Positions 9,101 to 18,700 are shown, numbered from the stretch's first letter. The stretch is DNA of 64,000 bases from Prorocentrum cordatum (GCA_963575745.1 CAUYUJ010020682.1:97501-161500), one strand, 5' to 3'. Program-made: numbers and translations. Notes: generated by a model not told the origin, from the letters alone.

Positions 9101-11929
9101 TCGCTCTTCAAGGCCCTCCTCTTCACGCCTTGGGCGTGCGAGTGTCCCCTCTCTTGTGGCTGCGTTACTCAGTACAGCCATATGCTGAGGAACTGCGACT
9201 GCCCCGCCGTGCGCCCATACTCGTTCGAGCGGGCCTGGCGGCTTCGGCGCGCGGAGATCCACGCGTTGGCAGCGCGCGCAGACTCCAGGAGCCGCCTTGC
9301 CCGCAAGAGGCTCGTGCTCGCGGACACGACCCTCTTCTCCGAGGTGAAAGAGCCCCGGGCGAACCTCGACGAGGGCGAGCTGGTGCTCCTCAGCCTAGCG
9401 CACTTCGCAAGGTCCCAGCTGGCGCGGCGCATGCCAGCGGAGGCGGCACGGCGCATCCTCGCCTTCAGTGACCACCACTGCCGGTGGCACGAGGAACAGT
9501 GCACCCTGGCGGAGTTCTGCGCGCACGTGGCGCGAGACGTGCTGGCGCACGTGGACCTCGCGGCGGAGGCGCGGGTTAAGCCTCGGCCAGCAACGACTGC
9601 ACACCTCGAGGCGGATGAAGACTCTGCGAGCGATGCCGAAGGGCTCAAGGGGCGAGTCCCGCTGGAGCTCGTTGACGTGGGTGGAGGCGGCGGCAGCGAC
9701 GTAGAGGAGGACGTGGAGGACGCCGAGATTACCGAGATCTCCCGGTTTCCGCTGCGGGACCACGTCAGAGCAACCGAGCTGGCCCTACAGCAAGACCAAC
9801 TGCAGCGCTTGGACCAGAAGGGCCGCCTCAGCTACGCCGATAAGCAGTTGAAGAACCTCGACCGAGCGTACAGCGGCATGCTGCAGCCCAGCTTTGCACT
9901 GCCAGCCAGCAGCGGCGCGCGGGAACATCAGGGCACGCGGCTGGACGAGACCTTTTCTGACATGCTCGCCCTACAGCGGCAAAGCATTGCGCTCCAAAAG
10001 AAGCAAGCGAGCCCGGATGGAGAGATCTTGCCCGATGCTGCGGACGACTGGCTCCCCAGCGGTGCTCCTCAGCCTGCTGCCGAGGACGCCCAACCAGAAC
10101 TCGTTCCGCAGCTCTTGGCCATGCAGGGCCCGGCGGCTGTTGCGTGGAAGCTCGTCACTGATGCCCACTGCACGGAGGAGCAGATTGACGCGGTGGCGTT
10201 GTTTGCGTTGTCTCTGCAGAAACGATTTGACGGCAGACCAGACAAGACAACGCATCTCCTCCCCGTGGCGTCCGCGACAGGCAACCACAGAGCGATCTGG
10301 CTCGGTGGAGGCGGTGTCGGCAAGACGCGCACCCTCTCCAAAGTGGTGGAGCCGATGGCCATCACATACTTCGGCGAGCAGGGGTACCTCGGCAAAGCGC
10401 AGTCCAACCACGCCGCACACAACCTCGGCCCGCGCGGCAGGACCATGCATTCCTCCAATGGCCTGCTCATGTCGGATTCCATGCAGACAGCCAGGCTGCG
10501 CCTGACCCCACAGACGCAGAAAAAGCTGGATCGCCTCACAGGCACACTCGGCGTCGACGTGATCGATGAGCTGGGTGCTGTGCCGGGGCCTTTGCTGCAT
10601 GCAGATGCACTGCGCGCGACCTACGGCAGGGCGTTGCGCTACAACCTGGACCCCGCGAAGTACATGCGCCCGCAGGAGACGTGGGGACGCATGCCTGTGA
10701 AGATCTTGTGCGGAGACTTCTACCAGTTGCCGCCAGTCCCCGCCACCGCTTCCCTGCTGGCGCCTCACGCGGGCCAATCCTACGAACACCAACAGGGTAG
10801 GAAGTTGCTCGCCGACATCGAGTACGTCATCGATTTCGTGCAGATGCAGCGCTTTACAGACCCGTTGCAACTCGAGGTTCTCCACGCCATGAGAACTCCA
10901 GGCGGAAAAAAGATCTCTGACGAGAGCTGGCAGGCGATCGTCAAAACAGAGGTCGTTAGCTCTAGCGGTGCTGCTCAGCCTGCTGCCAGCAGCAGCCAAG
11001 CCGCTCAGCCACCTCAGTGGGACCCTCGGTTGCGTGCAGCACGAGGCTGGTACGAGTCGGCCTATGAGTGGCGCATCGTCTCTTACGCCATGCATGCACA
11101 GGCCAAGCTTGATGCGCACGATGCTGGCCAGCTGCTCTTTTACGTCCCAGCAATCGACAGACCAGCTGCGCGCCTCGCGAAGCCTGATTACGACGAGATG
11201 CGCGCGGAGCCCAACATCGGCGCTACCGCAAAAATGCCGGGGCTGCTGCCGCTCTTCGTTGGCATGGAGGTCATCCTGACAGAATCCGTCTTGCCGCCGA
11301 AGTATGTCCGTGGCGCGCCAGGCAAAGTGGTAGGCATAGAGCTGCACGCTCTGGAGCCTCCGGTGGAGGGCCGCCCGTCCATTGTCTCGGACGGCGTGGT
11401 CGTGCTCTACTACATGCCAAAGGCCGTCTATGTCAAGATCGATGACAGCGATGAACTTTTCTTGAAGGCCGCGCCGGTGACAGCTGGCAGTGCTTCTCAG
11501 CCTGCCGGCCCCGACCTGCGCGGAGTGCTCGCGATCACCCCGCAGGCGCGCCCCTGGAAGTTCAAAGCGAAGACAGGTGGCCCGGCCATCGCGGTGTCCA
11601 GGACGCAGTTGACCGTGCTGCCCAAAAAGCAGGGGACTCTGCATGGCGTCCAGGGCAAGACGACGGACCCAGGCTTCATCGTGCACTGGACGTTTCCGCC
11701 AGGACTCAAGAAGGAGTCCATTTGGCTTGCCTACTACGTCAGCCTGTCGCGCCCCAGAAGCTTCAACCAACTCTTGAGCCACGGCTTGCCTGACCGGAAC
11801 ATCATCGAATCCGGCCCCCCGGAACAGATCGCCAAGGCCTTTGCCGAGCTCTTCACGGACAAGATTGCCGCGACGAAGATCGCTTGCGCGAAGGCCCGAC
11901 AGCAACTGGGATGGCCTGCGCGAGCTTGA
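6173..11929 (+). CDS. Helitron-like Rep (HUH relaxase) fused to PIF1-family helicase
   Basis: The coding signal resumes at 6173 in a new frame ([18 protein letters not shown]), upstream of the first ATG in frame, and ends at TGA 11927. The HUH motif is [17 protein letters not shown] (about 6998-7048), matching the E-x-Q-x-RG-x-PH-x-H pattern of Helitron Rep. The catalytic-tyrosine motif is FYITKYQGK (~8263-8289). The C-terminal third is a PIF1-type superfamily 1 helicase: Walker A GGGGVGKT (~10,307), Walker [10 protein letters not shown] (~10,556), motif [13 protein letters not shown] (~10,711), and near the end [10 protein letters not shown] and [14 protein letters not shown]. The expected role is single-strand nicking and joining plus unwinding for rolling-circle transposition. 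All key residues appear present, so this part could be intact. Family A repeats insert GA-x-QPA in low-complexity loops at 6732, 7473, 8019, 8757, 10059, 10965 and 11487, none inside a catalytic motif. A similar string at ~9382 lies in another frame (VLLSLA) and may be coincidence. Confidence 0.85.
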   Translation, partial: SSFEVARRLINLEELEYSLATDEEPYEAACQSRFSSPELIAVFGDVIRRLRLLKGTRAAIGRKGFGTDLQILSEASAEDFMEALNIAKPADCIGSAISRPGMPAKVKTALRTLLLSTSDVPGTEGRKTALRFDGHGNNLKFGAASFFVTPNFADTRSPLVLQLHEGPGKRSHLDIRGGAVGAVARAGGASQPAGPDLRSPAPAMPSLERMHQIVAADPRAQAKFFLLMTELHYRYIIGLERLFVGRTTLARQAVTTEDDVAASLQPCVAPGTTDVQAPFEAQGRGFTHGHGKGHSVIGPTMAWLRSAVVGGLRTAARELRTALLSTAETVQYEAANEPARQLGLPDVAPEPFTARQQRQSRMDGGEEEDGTLRDEVPLGPPVEQPHLVEERARAAAENRMPAIGAAAYRGLPLTGAFQSTFPSYRQRTSFGQLGGAPQPAMAASHASLFQTNEDGAIQEVLKPDGSPASVEEITADAEAWAVAFSHDFFCNICSNHEHDCTETCVKYVKKKLEAKESLRSNRTPSCRFWFFRIQQLCLAGRTKRVRRRGKPLVRTPFIDFSDDRNQRCRCQVKRDQPFRSSSNDVSQVTSRCNVDFQFLMRAPDESAEAAKVLQPGGAPQPAQDGLPAAAPAQLAKRRRLTKKTASMKNPESAIALRSSKQLGGRKKWLYGCGSLHPTDASVVESFQAAFQKAFSMDFYITKYQGKMMESMTPLFQSMLTGMQRLEQQERDEKEEEARKVLSEGGADGEDQTLAKRGRTREDLARRARRVCIRLASMANRCFWLSTTEVAVHVLTGGDCLQSHHNVRLFTRQLQWACQQCKRLLNHEGSGGETHNDQVPIQAVRIQIPDADNEEEDAAGDTSGAPQPPGDTPAGDEQGGGAECEDMHVCTTSTNTADDYAHRGPRLQTMPYYVYRMYVRRVLKPSRVKASGPRFFAFDSHYVLAPRCMQEVQLTRSHVPTIDGFQCPTWAQDPEQNSLFKALLFTPWACECPLSCGCVTQYSHMLRNCDCPAVRPYSFERAWRLRRAEIHALAARADSRSRLARKRLVLADTTLFSEVKEPRANLDEGELVLLSLAHFARSQLARRMPAEAARRILAFSDHHCRWHEEQCTLAEFCAHVARDVLAHVDLAAEARVKPRPATTAHLEADEDSASDAEGLKGRVPLELVDVGGGGGSDVEEDVEDAEITEISRFPLRDHVRATELALQQDQLQRLDQKGRLSYADKQLKNLDRAYSGMLQPSFALPASSGAREHQGTRLDETFSDMLALQRQSIALQKKQASPDGEILPDAADDWLPSGAPQPAAEDAQPELVPQLLAMQGPAAVAWKLVTDAHCTEEQIDAVALFALSLQKRFDGRPDKTTHLLPVASATGNHRAIWLGGGGVGKTRTLSKVVEPMAITYFGEQGYLGKAQSNHAAHNLGPRGRTMHSSNGLLMSDSMQTARLRLTPQTQKKLDRLTGTLGVDVIDELGAVPGPLLHADALRATYGRALRYNLDPAKYMRPQETWGRMPVKILCGDFYQLPPVPATASLLAPHAGQSYEHQQGRKLLADIEYVIDFVQMQRFTDPLQLEVLHAMRTPGGKKISDESWQAIVKTEVVSSSGAAQPAASSSQAAQPPQWDPRLRAARGWYESAYEWRIVSYAMHAQAKLDAHDAGQLLFYVPAIDRPAARLAKPDYDEMRAEPNIGATAKMPGLLPLFVGMEVILTESVLPPKYVRGAPGKVVGIELHALEPPVEGRPSIVSDGVVVLYYMPKAVYVKIDDSDELFLKAAPVTAGSASQPAGPDLRGVLAITPQARPWKFKAKTGGPAIAVSRTQLTVLPKKQGTLHGVQGKTTDPGFIVHWTFPPGLKKESIWLAYYVSLSRPRSFNQLLSHGLPDRNIIESGPPEQIAKAFAELFTDKIAATKIACAKARQQLGWPARA

Positions 11930-12740
11930 GGAGTCATGAGATGCAGGTTGCGTTGTGGCGGTGCTGTTCAGTCTGTCCGTCTGCATTCGCGTGGTGCTTC
12001 TCAGCCTGCATGCGCGTGGTGCTTCTCAGCCTGCGCTCGTGTGCAGCTGTGCGCGGTGAGCCTGCACGTGTCGCGGACACGTTCTGGATCAGGACGGGGG
12101 GGTCCGAGCCCGAGATGGAATGCTAGCGCTCTGCAGTACAAGTGCTTTTCAGCATGCGACATCCTGCGGTGCTTCTCAGCCTGCAGGGTTCGCAGCGTGC
12201 GGTTTCGATGCATTCCTTTTCAGTATGCGAGTTCCTGCGGTGAGCTCCGTAGCTCCGTTCCGTAAACATCTTCCAAGAGCCGCTCGCAAGCTTTTGCAGC
12301 TGGCGGTCTGCAGACGTAGTCTGTCTCAGCATGCGAGCTCCCGCACGCTTCGCCGGCTTTTGCTGCGCGGACAATTTTCTCACACACGTCAGCGCCGTTT
12401 GTAGGCGTCAGAAAAACATGTAGACATTCACGAAGGGCTCAGTCTGTATATCGTCACATCATTACATACGCAGTCGTCGAACACATCGGTGTACATTCAG
12501 CGCTTTGTCCTTCTAGCTGGGTCGCTTCGTGCTGAGGCTGAGGCTGATGCAGGCTGAGGGAATGCTGCCAGATATGCTCCTACACATGGCTGTTAGGTTG
12601 CTTTGCCGGGATAGTTGTCTGTGTGTTCGTTGCCCATGTTGCGCTCTTGGGGGCGGGTGTCGTTCGGACGCGTTGCGTGGGGAGTTTTGATGGTGAAGCA
12701 GTTCCCTGGGGGTCGTCTCTCGATGGGGCGAAATAGAGTC
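11930..12740. other. Spacer after the Helitron-like gene
   Basis: No gene recognised. The first 250 bp hold a cluster of family A repeats (11958, 11991, 12016, 12166 and decayed forms) outside any coding frame. The rest shows nothing clear apart from a short GCTGAG repetition near 12,530-12,560. The transposon's 3' end may lie here. Confidence 0.5.
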
Positions 12741-13384
12741 GTCGTCAAGATGCTTCTTTGGGGGGCCTCTTGGGGTCTGTTGAGAGGCCGTTCGGGGGCG
12801 CCTGGGAGACATGTTTGAAGCCTTCTGGGGCTTCTTTTGGGCCTCCTGGGAGTCTCCTGGGGCCTCTTGGCGACATCTTGGGGCCTCTTGGAGGCCTCTT
12901 GGGGCCTCTTTGGGACCTCCTGGGCGCCTTCTGGGACGGAGGGCTCCATTTTTGAGTTCTCGGTATCCCTCCTGAGTCCCTCTTGGGCCCGTCTTGGGGC
13001 CTCTTGGTCCGTCTTGGGCGGCACTTGGGCCGTCTTGAGGGCTCTCTTGGGTCGTTTCGGCGCCGTCTTGGGAGCTTCGTGGGCCGTCTTGGAGCGGTCT
13101 TGGGGGCCTCTTGGGCCGTCTTGGAGCGTCCGGAAGCCGAAAAAGCCAGAACACAAAAAACATAGAAAAAAACAATGAAAATCAACGATTTTGGCCTCTT
13201 GGGGCTCTCTTCGGAGGCCTCTTGGAAGGCTCTTGGGGCGTCTTGGAGGCCTCTTGGGCTGTCTTGGGGGCCTTTTGGGCCGTCTTGGGGTCATCTTCGG
13301 CGTCTTCGAGCGCTCTTTGGGCGTCTCGGGGGCCTCTTGGGCAGTCTTGGGGGCCTCTTGGGGCACTCTGAGCGCGCTCTGGGG
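12741..13384 (+). repeat. Degenerate TCTTGGGGCC-type array (copy 1)
   Basis: Tandem, poorly phased units of 12-30 bp built on CTCTTGGG(G)CCTC and GTCTTGG. The bias keeps long false open frames on both strands (Gly/Leu/Trp-rich one way, Arg/Pro-rich the other); I regard none as a gene. Related arrays lie at 28.9-29.5 kb and 47.2-48.25 kb and, weakly, at 63.2-63.3 kb. Confidence 0.8.
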
Positions 13385-13613
13385 AGCCTGAGAGGCCGCA
13401 CCCAGAAGGAAAACCATCTCTGAGTAGACTTGGTCGGGCGGCGGTCGGGCGGCGGTCGGGCGGCGGTCGGGCGTTGGTCGGGGTACTTTTCGCCGGGGGA
13501 CCCCCAGGGGCCGCCCCGCGCGCGCGAACTAGAAATACTGTTAATACTGTTAACCAGTTACCGGAGATCTTAGCACGCCCTGGCCCGTTGGGCCGGCGAA
13601 TAACGGCGATGCC
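13385..13613 (+). repeat. Conserved module following the TCTTGG array (copy 1)
   Basis: Matches 48,235-48,418 in blocks: AGGAAAACCATCTCT, then a variable stretch (here GGCGGTCGG repeats), then CCGCGCGCGCGAACTAGAA, GTTAACCAGTTACCGGAGAT plus CTTAGCACGCC, and a small hairpin GGCCC-gtt-GGGCC followed by GGCGAAT. Its position after the same array in both places indicates one repeated element. Confidence 0.8.
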
Positions 13614-13752
13614 AGAAAAAGGCAGCAAGGAGTTATCGTTAAAGTGTCCGCTTGACCTTCCCGCCGTTTCCGCCTGCATGGCAATCTTCAAGGACCAAGG
13701 TGCATGGCGCGAAGCGCCACTGCAGTCTTGCATGCTTAGTGCCTGCACGTGA

Positions 13753-14244
13753 ATGATCTGGGGAGTTGGAAGTGCCGCGGGCCATGTGGGCTCAAGTTTT
13801 TCGTGGCAGGAGTTCCTGCCCCGGCGGATGGGCTCCCCCCTTCTCCCATCCTTCCAGTCGCTGCAGGCCGCCGCGCTCAGGGGCTTGGAGCTCGCGGCGC
13901 TGCGCCAGACTGTTCTCTCGGCGGTCCCTGCGTGCCCACCCGTGTCGCTGGCCTGCCCGCCAGCGAACCTCTCTTGTCCTGTGGCGGCGTGCCCGCCTCC
14001 AATTTGCCCGCCACCCGTGGTCAACATCAACTGCCCGTCTCAGGAGGGCGGCTCGGTGATCGTGGACAAGAGGCGCGTCGTCGAGGCTGGCATATGCGGC
14101 TGGGTCCTGGGCGGCATTGCTGGAGCGGCCGCCGCTGGCTTGGTGGCTCGGCAAGGTCGGACTGCAGGTCGAGACGGTCGTCTGGAGGATAGGGCTAGAC
14201 AGCAGGTTGCGCTTCTCCGTCTGAGGAATGGCGCGGCCAGGTGA
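13753..14244 (+). CDS. DIRS-like ORF1, Cys/Pro-rich and hydrophobic segment
   Basis: ATG at 13753. Residues ~55-100 contain regularly spaced Cys-Pro pairs (ACPP, LACPP, SCP, ACPPPICPPP, NCPS). They are followed by a ~23-residue hydrophobic stretch (AGICGWVLGGIAGAAAAGLVA) that could span a membrane. The second copy of this element (49.6-49.85 kb) has a Cys-rich patch followed by a hydrophobic run at the same relative place, so the arrangement is conserved. No function is known to me. The downstream frame overlaps the end. Confidence 0.45.
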   Translation: MIWGVGSAAGHVGSSFSWQEFLPRRMGSPLLPSFQSLQAAALRGLELAALRQTVLSAVPACPPVSLACPPANLSCPVAACPPPICPPPVVNINCPSQEGGSVIVDKRRVVEAGICGWVLGGIAGAAAAGLVARQGRTAGRDGRLEDRARQQVALLRLRNGAAR

Positions 14245-15034
14245 TTTCATTCTCATCCGATACGATCTTCCTGGGGCTCCTCTGTTCCACGAGCGCGTGG
14301 TCACTGGAGTGGGCCAGTCGGTGCCTGGTCTTTTCGCCGCACTCACGGCGGACGGCGACCATTTCGCCGAGGAGACCAGGAGTGACGACGTGGCGGAGTT
14401 CCGCTGGTCTGGAGCGCAGGGCGCGACGCCTCCGGGAGTGGGCGCCCGACAGGTCTATCGCTTCAGAGCCATGCCCTCGGACGCGGAGCTGGAGCAGCTA
14501 AAGAGGGACGGCGTGCGGCGCGCTGCTGGTGGGTGGCCCCCCCCCGCTGCGCCTGGGCCTCTTGTGCCTGCAGGCGGCGCGGCTGTGCCAGCTGCGGCGC
14601 CCGCCCCCGCGGCCTGGCAGGGTGGAGAGGCTGGAGTGGTCGGCCGCGCTGGAGCGGCGCCCCCGATCGCGGCTGCCGCGCCTGCCGCTTGGCTGGCCAC
14701 CGAGGACTTCCGCGGGCTGCGGCGAGGAGAGCGTCTTCCTGACCCGCTGCCGCCGAACGCAGAGGTACACGGAGACGTCGCACTGGTCCCCGTTCAGGGT
14801 GGATGGGTCACGGCACGCCTGGTGCCCGCGGCCGAGATCGACGCTCTCGTCATCGACGATCTCAGGGTGCTGCTTGCGAAGTTCAGTCAGGAGGGAGCCG
14901 GGCGCCGCCCGTTCACGGAGGCCGTGGACCTGCAGGTTGCTGACGAGCCCGAGGGAGGCTTGATGTTGGACGGACCTCCCTCTTGCCTGTGGGTGATCCG
15001 GTCGTGGAGAGATGCTGGGCTGACGCCAGTCTGA
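14228..15034 (+). CDS. DIRS-like ORF1, SH3-like segment and Ala/Pro linker
   Basis: Begins with GDFILIRYDLPGAPLFHERV, which aligns with GDLVYVRYSYAQQLWHERI of the 50-kb copy. Both are followed by an acidic D-GD--AEE/YDED motif and by YRFRAMP / YTFRAVP. This looks like a small beta-barrel domain. An Ala/Pro/Gly-rich linker of ~70 residues follows, then a region ending SCLWVIRSWRDAG that corresponds to GPRSC-WVCRY in the 50-kb copy. The stop at 15,032 falls where the other copy continues, so the frame is probably broken there and continues in the next entry. Confidence 0.5.
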   Translation: MARPGDFILIRYDLPGAPLFHERVVTGVGQSVPGLFAALTADGDHFAEETRSDDVAEFRWSGAQGATPPGVGARQVYRFRAMPSDAELEQLKRDGVRRAAGGWPPPAAPGPLVPAGGAAVPAAAPAPAAWQGGEAGVVGRAGAAPPIAAAAPAAWLATEDFRGLRRGERLPDPLPPNAEVHGDVALVPVQGGWVTARLVPAAEIDALVIDDLRVLLAKFSQEGAGRRPFTEAVDLQVADEPEGGLMLDGPPSCLWVIRSWRDAGLTPV

Positions 15035-15365
15035 GGGCGGGTCGCATCCCAGATGGCGACCGCTCGATCCACGAGCATGAGGTTTTCTGCCGGGTTCTGG
15101 AGCCCATGATCAGCGTCGACCAGCTCAACGCCCCCGCGCTCCAGAGCGCCGAGCTGGTGTGCCGTCGCCTTCGGGTGATCGAGGACGCGCGCGCTGTGTC
15201 TCCGTCGGCGCCAGACTACTCCGCCGCCGACGAGAACATGGGGTGGTCTGCTCACCGCGGTGGCTCGGCGGTCGCCCCCGCCCTCCGGGAGCGCGCGGCG
15301 GCCAACCTGCGAGACAAGGCCGCTGTGATCCAGGGGGGCCAGGAAGGCCAAGGAGGAGCAGAAAC
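14983..15365 (+). CDS. DIRS-like ORF1, C-terminal helical segment
   Basis: Overlaps the preceding frame. HEHEVFCRVLEPMISVDQLN and SAELVCRRLRVIEDA correspond to the SEHERCCRQLETM-CYDQ segment of the copy at ~51.0 kb. It is predicted helical and possibly coiled coil. Beyond about 15,365 the frame becomes Arg/Gly/Pro-rich and I do not trust it as coding. Confidence 0.45.
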
Positions 15366-15901
15366 TACGCCGAGGGCCGAAGGGAGCGGCCAAGGGCGAC
15401 CCCGCCCACAACGGGGGGTCGGGGCAATGACCGCCCCGCGCCGCGGGAGCTGGCCGTCCCGCCGTCCAAGGGCGGGGTTTCGATGGCCGCCCCGCCGTCC
15501 GCCGAGGGGCCCCCTCGCCGCTGGCGGCAGCCGCAGATTGCCAGCGTGATCTGTTTCCGCTGCCGCTGATTCAGCCGACGCCGCTGACGTCGCGGTCAGT
15601 CTCTTCTTCTACGCGCAGGAGGTTGGCTCACCGACGGCGCTCGGAGCAACTCGCCAATGAAGCGACTGCTGGCCCCAACGCTCTCCACCCCCCGTGCGAG
15701 CAGCGCGGGCAGACCACGGCGGCCCAGCGCCTGGCGGCTGCCACAGTTTTGCATCACGTTCGCAGTGCCCCGAGGACTACTGCCACCTGCTCACGCCGTG
15801 GAGCCGCCAAGGAGCCCCTGGCCACCAGCCTGTCAGACACCAGTGACGAGGCTCCGAGCCCAGTGGCGAAGTACATCTGATCCCGAGTAGACATCCCAGA
15901 A
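15366..15901. other. Linker between ORF1 and RT of DIRS-like copy 1
   Basis: GC-rich, low-complexity, with short open frames in several phases. No recognisable domain. Confidence 0.4.
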
Positions 15902-16640
15902 GTGGATGCGGCTGCGCCTGCGGTTGAGACGGTGCTCGACCCGATCGGGAGGGACTACGCGCTGGATTATGAGAGTAGGATGATGCTCGCGTCTGACGAG
16001 TGGCCCAGGGCCCTCGACTCCGAGCCGCCCGTCACCCCGTACATGGACGAGGTTTTGAAGAGTGATCCTGACGCCTGCCACCTGTTCATCTCTGACCTGG
16101 TGAAGGCCAACATGCTGGGCTTCACGTTTCACCCAAAGAATTTGGCGACGCCCTCCTTCGTGGCGAAGAAGAGCGGTGCCCAGCGGCTCGTCTGGGGCGC
16201 GCGGGTGCCGAACAGGAGGTTTCGCGCCCCGCCTTCTCTGTCGATGGGGGCGTCTGCCGCTTATGGGCGCCTCCACTTGCCTGGGGATCGCGACGACGCG
16301 GGAGTTGATACAACCAGGCTCTACAGCGCCCAGGTCGACGTCAGGAACTACTTTTACGCGCTCGGTCTCCCCACTGAGATTGGGCTCTACTTCTCGTTGC
16401 CGCCCGTCTCCCGGGCCGCGTTGTCTCAATGGGGGTGGAGGCAATTGACTTCCTGACGGCCCCTCAGGGGGCTGGGTCTGGCCTTTCTTGCGCGTCGTTC
16501 CCATGGGCAGGTCCTGGGCCTTCTGGCTGGGGCAGCGTGCCAACGCGCACGTCTGCTGCCTTGCTTCTGGCCTCGGGGTCTCCAGGGCGCTGGCCGATCA
16601 CGGTCTCGCTTCGCCCCGGGTCCCAGAGGCAGATGGGGGC
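15902..16640 (+). pseudogene. DIRS-like reverse transcriptase fragment
   Basis: The frame from 15,902 (GTG; first ATG at 15,979) to the stop at 16,454 carries RT fingers: PSFVAKKSGAQRLVWGARV, then RRFRAPPSLSMG. It also has motif A, QVDVRNYFYALGLP. After a frame change, 16,488-16,640 shows motif B-like VVPMGRSWAFWLGQRANAH. The equivalent motif in the 52-kb copy is LPMGWGWAVHLC. Motif C, thumb and RNase H are absent, so this is a truncated, frameshifted relic. Confidence 0.7.
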
Positions 16641-17332
16641 TGTGCGAAGATGACCCCAGGGCATCCTAGCGCTTTCCCGCCTGCCCTTCCCTGAGCGATG
16701 CTGTGTGAAGGTGACCCCTGAGGTTTCCTCAGCACGCGCCCTCCTGCCTCTGAAAGCAGGGCTGCCAGGCGACGCACCTCGGAGTTTTTTTTTTGGGGGG
16801 GGGGGGGGCCTTGTCGGGCGGGGCTTTTGTGCTTTTCGGCCTGCGAGTTGTTGGCCTTATTGCGCCTCTTTGTCGCCACGGCTGGACGCAGCTGGAGCTG
16901 CTGCCTGTCTCCGGAGCTCCGGAGCTGTCGGCCTCGTCGCGTTGGCTCGCTCTTGTCCTCCGGTTGTTTGTGCCCTGGGGGCCTCCCTGTCGCCGCGGAC
17001 GGACGCTGCTGGGGAACTGGCGTGCTTGGCCCCCTGGCGGGTCTGGGTCGTCTTGCCTTGTCCCCTGCTTCTGTAGGCTGGGCTGTGGCGCCGCTCCTCT
17101 GAGGCGTCCAGTTGCTCTTGCTTCTGCTCTCCGTGCTCTCCTGGAGGGCTGGTCGGGCGTTTTTTTTGCGGCCTTCGGATTGTTGGCCCCCATGGGGGCA
17201 CCTTTGTCGCCGCGGCCAGACGCAGCTGGGAAACTGGGGTGCCCGGTGCCCGTTTGAGGTCCTGGGGTGGGTTTTCGCGCCGCCCTCGATCCGCAAGCAT
17301 CGGGCTCAAACTTTGTGGCGGGCCAGTGCCAC
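16641..17332. repeat. Imperfect ~110-bp repeats and T/G homopolymer
   Basis: A homopolymer junction (T9 then G14) lies at ~16,790-16,812. Three related blocks containing GTCGCCGCGGACGGACGC plus AGCTGGGAACTGG start near 16,873, 16,990 and 17,207, i.e. multiples of about 110 bp. No gene recognised. Confidence 0.55.
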
Positions 17333-17557
17333 AATGGAGCCAGCATCGAAGAAGCCCAAATGGGGGGACGATCATGCAATTGATTTCTCCCTGAAGCGCA
17401 GCCCCGCTCTGAGCAGGCGCCTCCGTGCCCAAGCCAGGGATGAGGCGCAGGCGGACCCGTCAGGTCTTCATCCGGACACTCGTTATGGACATCCCGTGCG
17501 CAGTCACTGGGCATCGCTAGCGCCGGAGATGCGCGCCGCCTGGGAGGAGGCAGGGTA
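17333..17557 (+). CDS. Short basic ORF, possible first exon of a Gln-rich protein gene
   Basis: ATG at 17,333, 74 codons, stop TAG at 17,555. Basic start (MEPASKKPKWGDDHAIDFSLKRSP) with no motif I know. The stop falls in GCAGG|GTAGAG, which could be a GT splice donor, so the ORF may be exon 1 of a gene continuing through 17.65-19.4 kb. This is inference from position and shared strand only. Confidence 0.35.
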
Positions 17558-17667
17558 GAGAGGGGCCGGAGGCCGCCGGGCCAGCCGCCCCTTCAGAGTG
17601 CCCTTGGCTCCCAGCCCACGGCCAGTAGCTCTCCCAGGGCAATGAGGCCGGCAGCACAAGAAGATCC

Positions 17668-18210
17668 ATGGGTACAGCAGCTTCCTCAAGGTCTCCGGGG
17701 TCAGTATCTTCCACGAGACGCTCTCCCCAGGCCGGACGCGACCCCGCGGGTTTTGCGCCGCCGCAGAGGCTTCAGCTCGGCCCTCAGCCAGGCGGCGCAG
17801 GCGGAGCAGCGGAGGCAGCCTTGCCCCAGCAGCACCGCAAACAAGAGCAGATGCCTACTGCCACAGGGACTGCTGCGGCCCACCCTGGCCTCACGATGAC
17901 ACCCTGTTTCTTCCCCCAGCAGCCCCTGGGAAGGGCGCGCTGGGGCGGGGGAGGGGCAAGTGGGCTGGGGCAGCGAGCCCACGGAGCAATCGGAGGCGCA
18001 CGGACGGCGCTCTCCTGGAACATGCTCGCCGAGGTGAAAGCTAGCCTCGCTGCCGAACAGCACCAGCAGCGCGCCTGCGAGCAGCCCCAGCAGCAGCAGC
18101 AGCAGCAGCAGCTCGCTTACCAGCAGCGCGCCTACGGGCAGTACCAGCAACACCAGCAACATCAGCAGCGCGCCAGCGAGCAGCCCCAGCTACACCTGCA
18201 GCGTCGCTGA
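17668..18210 (+). CDS. Gln-rich ORF with CAG-encoded tracts
   Basis: 180 codons. The second half is low complexity: AEQHQQRACEQPQQQQ, LAYQQRAYGQYQQHQQ, HQQRASEQPQLH. The sequence is driven by CAG/CAC/CAA triplets, and the same protein string recurs one repeat unit downstream (18.37 kb) in a frame that is then interrupted. Either a fast-evolving Gln-rich protein or coding-looking microsatellite DNA. I cannot separate these. Confidence 0.3.
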   Translation: MGTAASSRSPGSVSSTRRSPQAGRDPAGFAPPQRLQLGPQPGGAGGAAEAALPQQHRKQEQMPTATGTAAAHPGLTMTPCFFPQQPLGRARWGGGGASGLGQRAHGAIGGARTALSWNMLAEVKASLAAEQHQQRACEQPQQQQQQQQLAYQQRAYGQYQQHQQHQQRASEQPQLHLQRR

Positions 18211-18573
18211 GCAGCACGCCTGCGGGAAGCACCGGCAGCACCAACAGCGCGCCGCCGAGGGGCCAGCCGGCCACGCCGCCGAGCAGAACCGCCAGCACCA
18301 GCAGTGCGCCTACGAGCGGTACGCCTACGAGCAGCAGCACCAGCAGCAGCAGCAGCAGCAGAAGCTCGCCTACCAGCAGTGCGCCTACGGGCAGTACCAG
18401 CAACACCAGCAGCACCAACAGCACGCCAGCGAGCAGCCCCAGCTACACCAGTAGAGTGCCGCTGAGCAGCACGCCCGCGGGCAGCACTGGCAGCGCCAAC
18501 GGCGTGTCTACGAGGGGCCAGCCGGCCACGCCGCCGAGCAACACCGCCAGCACCAGCAGTGCGCCTACGAACG

Positions 18574-18627
<54 letters not shown>

Positions 18628-18700
18628 TGCCTATCAGCAGCAGCACCAGCAGCATGCCTACGAACGCAGCCGTGCGGCAGCCCCGAGCGGGCTGAAGCTG
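18045..18700 (+). repeat. ~253-bp tandem repeat with CAG microsatellites
   Basis: CAGCAGCGCGCCTACGGGCA at 18,121 recurs with one change at 18,374 (period 253), and the second half of the unit recurs to about 18,560. Pure CAG runs lie at ~18,094-18,111, 18,343-18,361 and 18,580-18,628. The units are open in one or more frames. Confidence 0.8.

Larger units (their letters stand above)
2224..11929 (+). mobile_element. Helitron-like rolling-circle transposon, coding region (ends not resolved)
   Basis: The hallmarks occur in the expected order: Cys/His fingers, a Cys-x2-Cys...P-ALVN-W-G block typical of proteins with Helitron-like N-terminal domains, an HUH relaxase motif, a two-tyrosine Y-x2-K-Y motif and a PIF1-type helicase. 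I could not find a 5' TC end or a 3' hairpin followed by CTRR, so boundaries are those of the coding part only. The frame changes near 3.0 and 3.08 kb and across the 5.7-6.17 kb minisatellite. These may be introns or damage. Confidence 0.75.
1525..12184 (+). repeat. Family A micro-repeat, 19 nt, dispersed, one strand only
   Basis: Consensus GCGGTGCTTCTCAGCCTGC, with the eleventh-region base (T/C/A/G) most variable. Clear copies start at 1525, 1632, 1794, 2288, 2594, 3662, 4460, 4493, 5375, 6732, 7473, 8019, 8757, 10059, 10965, 11487, 11958, 11991, 12016 and 12166, with decayed ones near 1701, 2330, 2636, 3063, 12140, 12207 and 12322. All lie on the + strand. Inside the Helitron gene nearly all are in one reading frame and encode GA-S/P-QPA. 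A possible reverse-strand remnant lies near 12,552. I saw none in the rest of the window. Confidence 0.85.
13753..16640 (+). mobile_element. DIRS-like retroelement, 5' portion, decayed (copy 1)
   Basis: Same order of domains as the fuller copy at 49.5-54.4 kb: a Cys/Pro-rich segment with a hydrophobic stretch, an SH3-like DLPGAPLFHERVV segment, a proline/alanine linker, an HE-x-x-CR coiled segment, then RT fingers, motif A and motif B. It stops in motif B near 16.64 kb. No RNase H or recombinase follows and no ends were found. Several frame changes mark it as a dead fragment. Confidence 0.65.

Noticed and set aside
9382-9400. A family A copy in the alternative frame VLLSLA
   Set aside because: It matches only GGTGCTCCTCAGCCT without the GC ends, and this stretch reads as normal protein; kept out of the copy list.
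9984-11986. 671-codon minus-strand frame opposite the Helitron helicase
   Set aside because: Shadow of the strongly GC-biased helicase gene; it has no motif, while the + frame carries all PIF1 motifs.
12390-12560. Helitron 3' end (hairpin plus CTAG-type end)
   Set aside because: A CTAG lies near 12,513, but I found no adjacent stem-loop and no matching 5' TC end, so no boundary is claimed.
12513-13417. Arg/Pro-rich and Gly/Leu/Trp-rich frames of 100-280 codons
   Set aside because: They follow from the CTCTTGGGG/CCCAAGAG array; similar frames appear at every such array.
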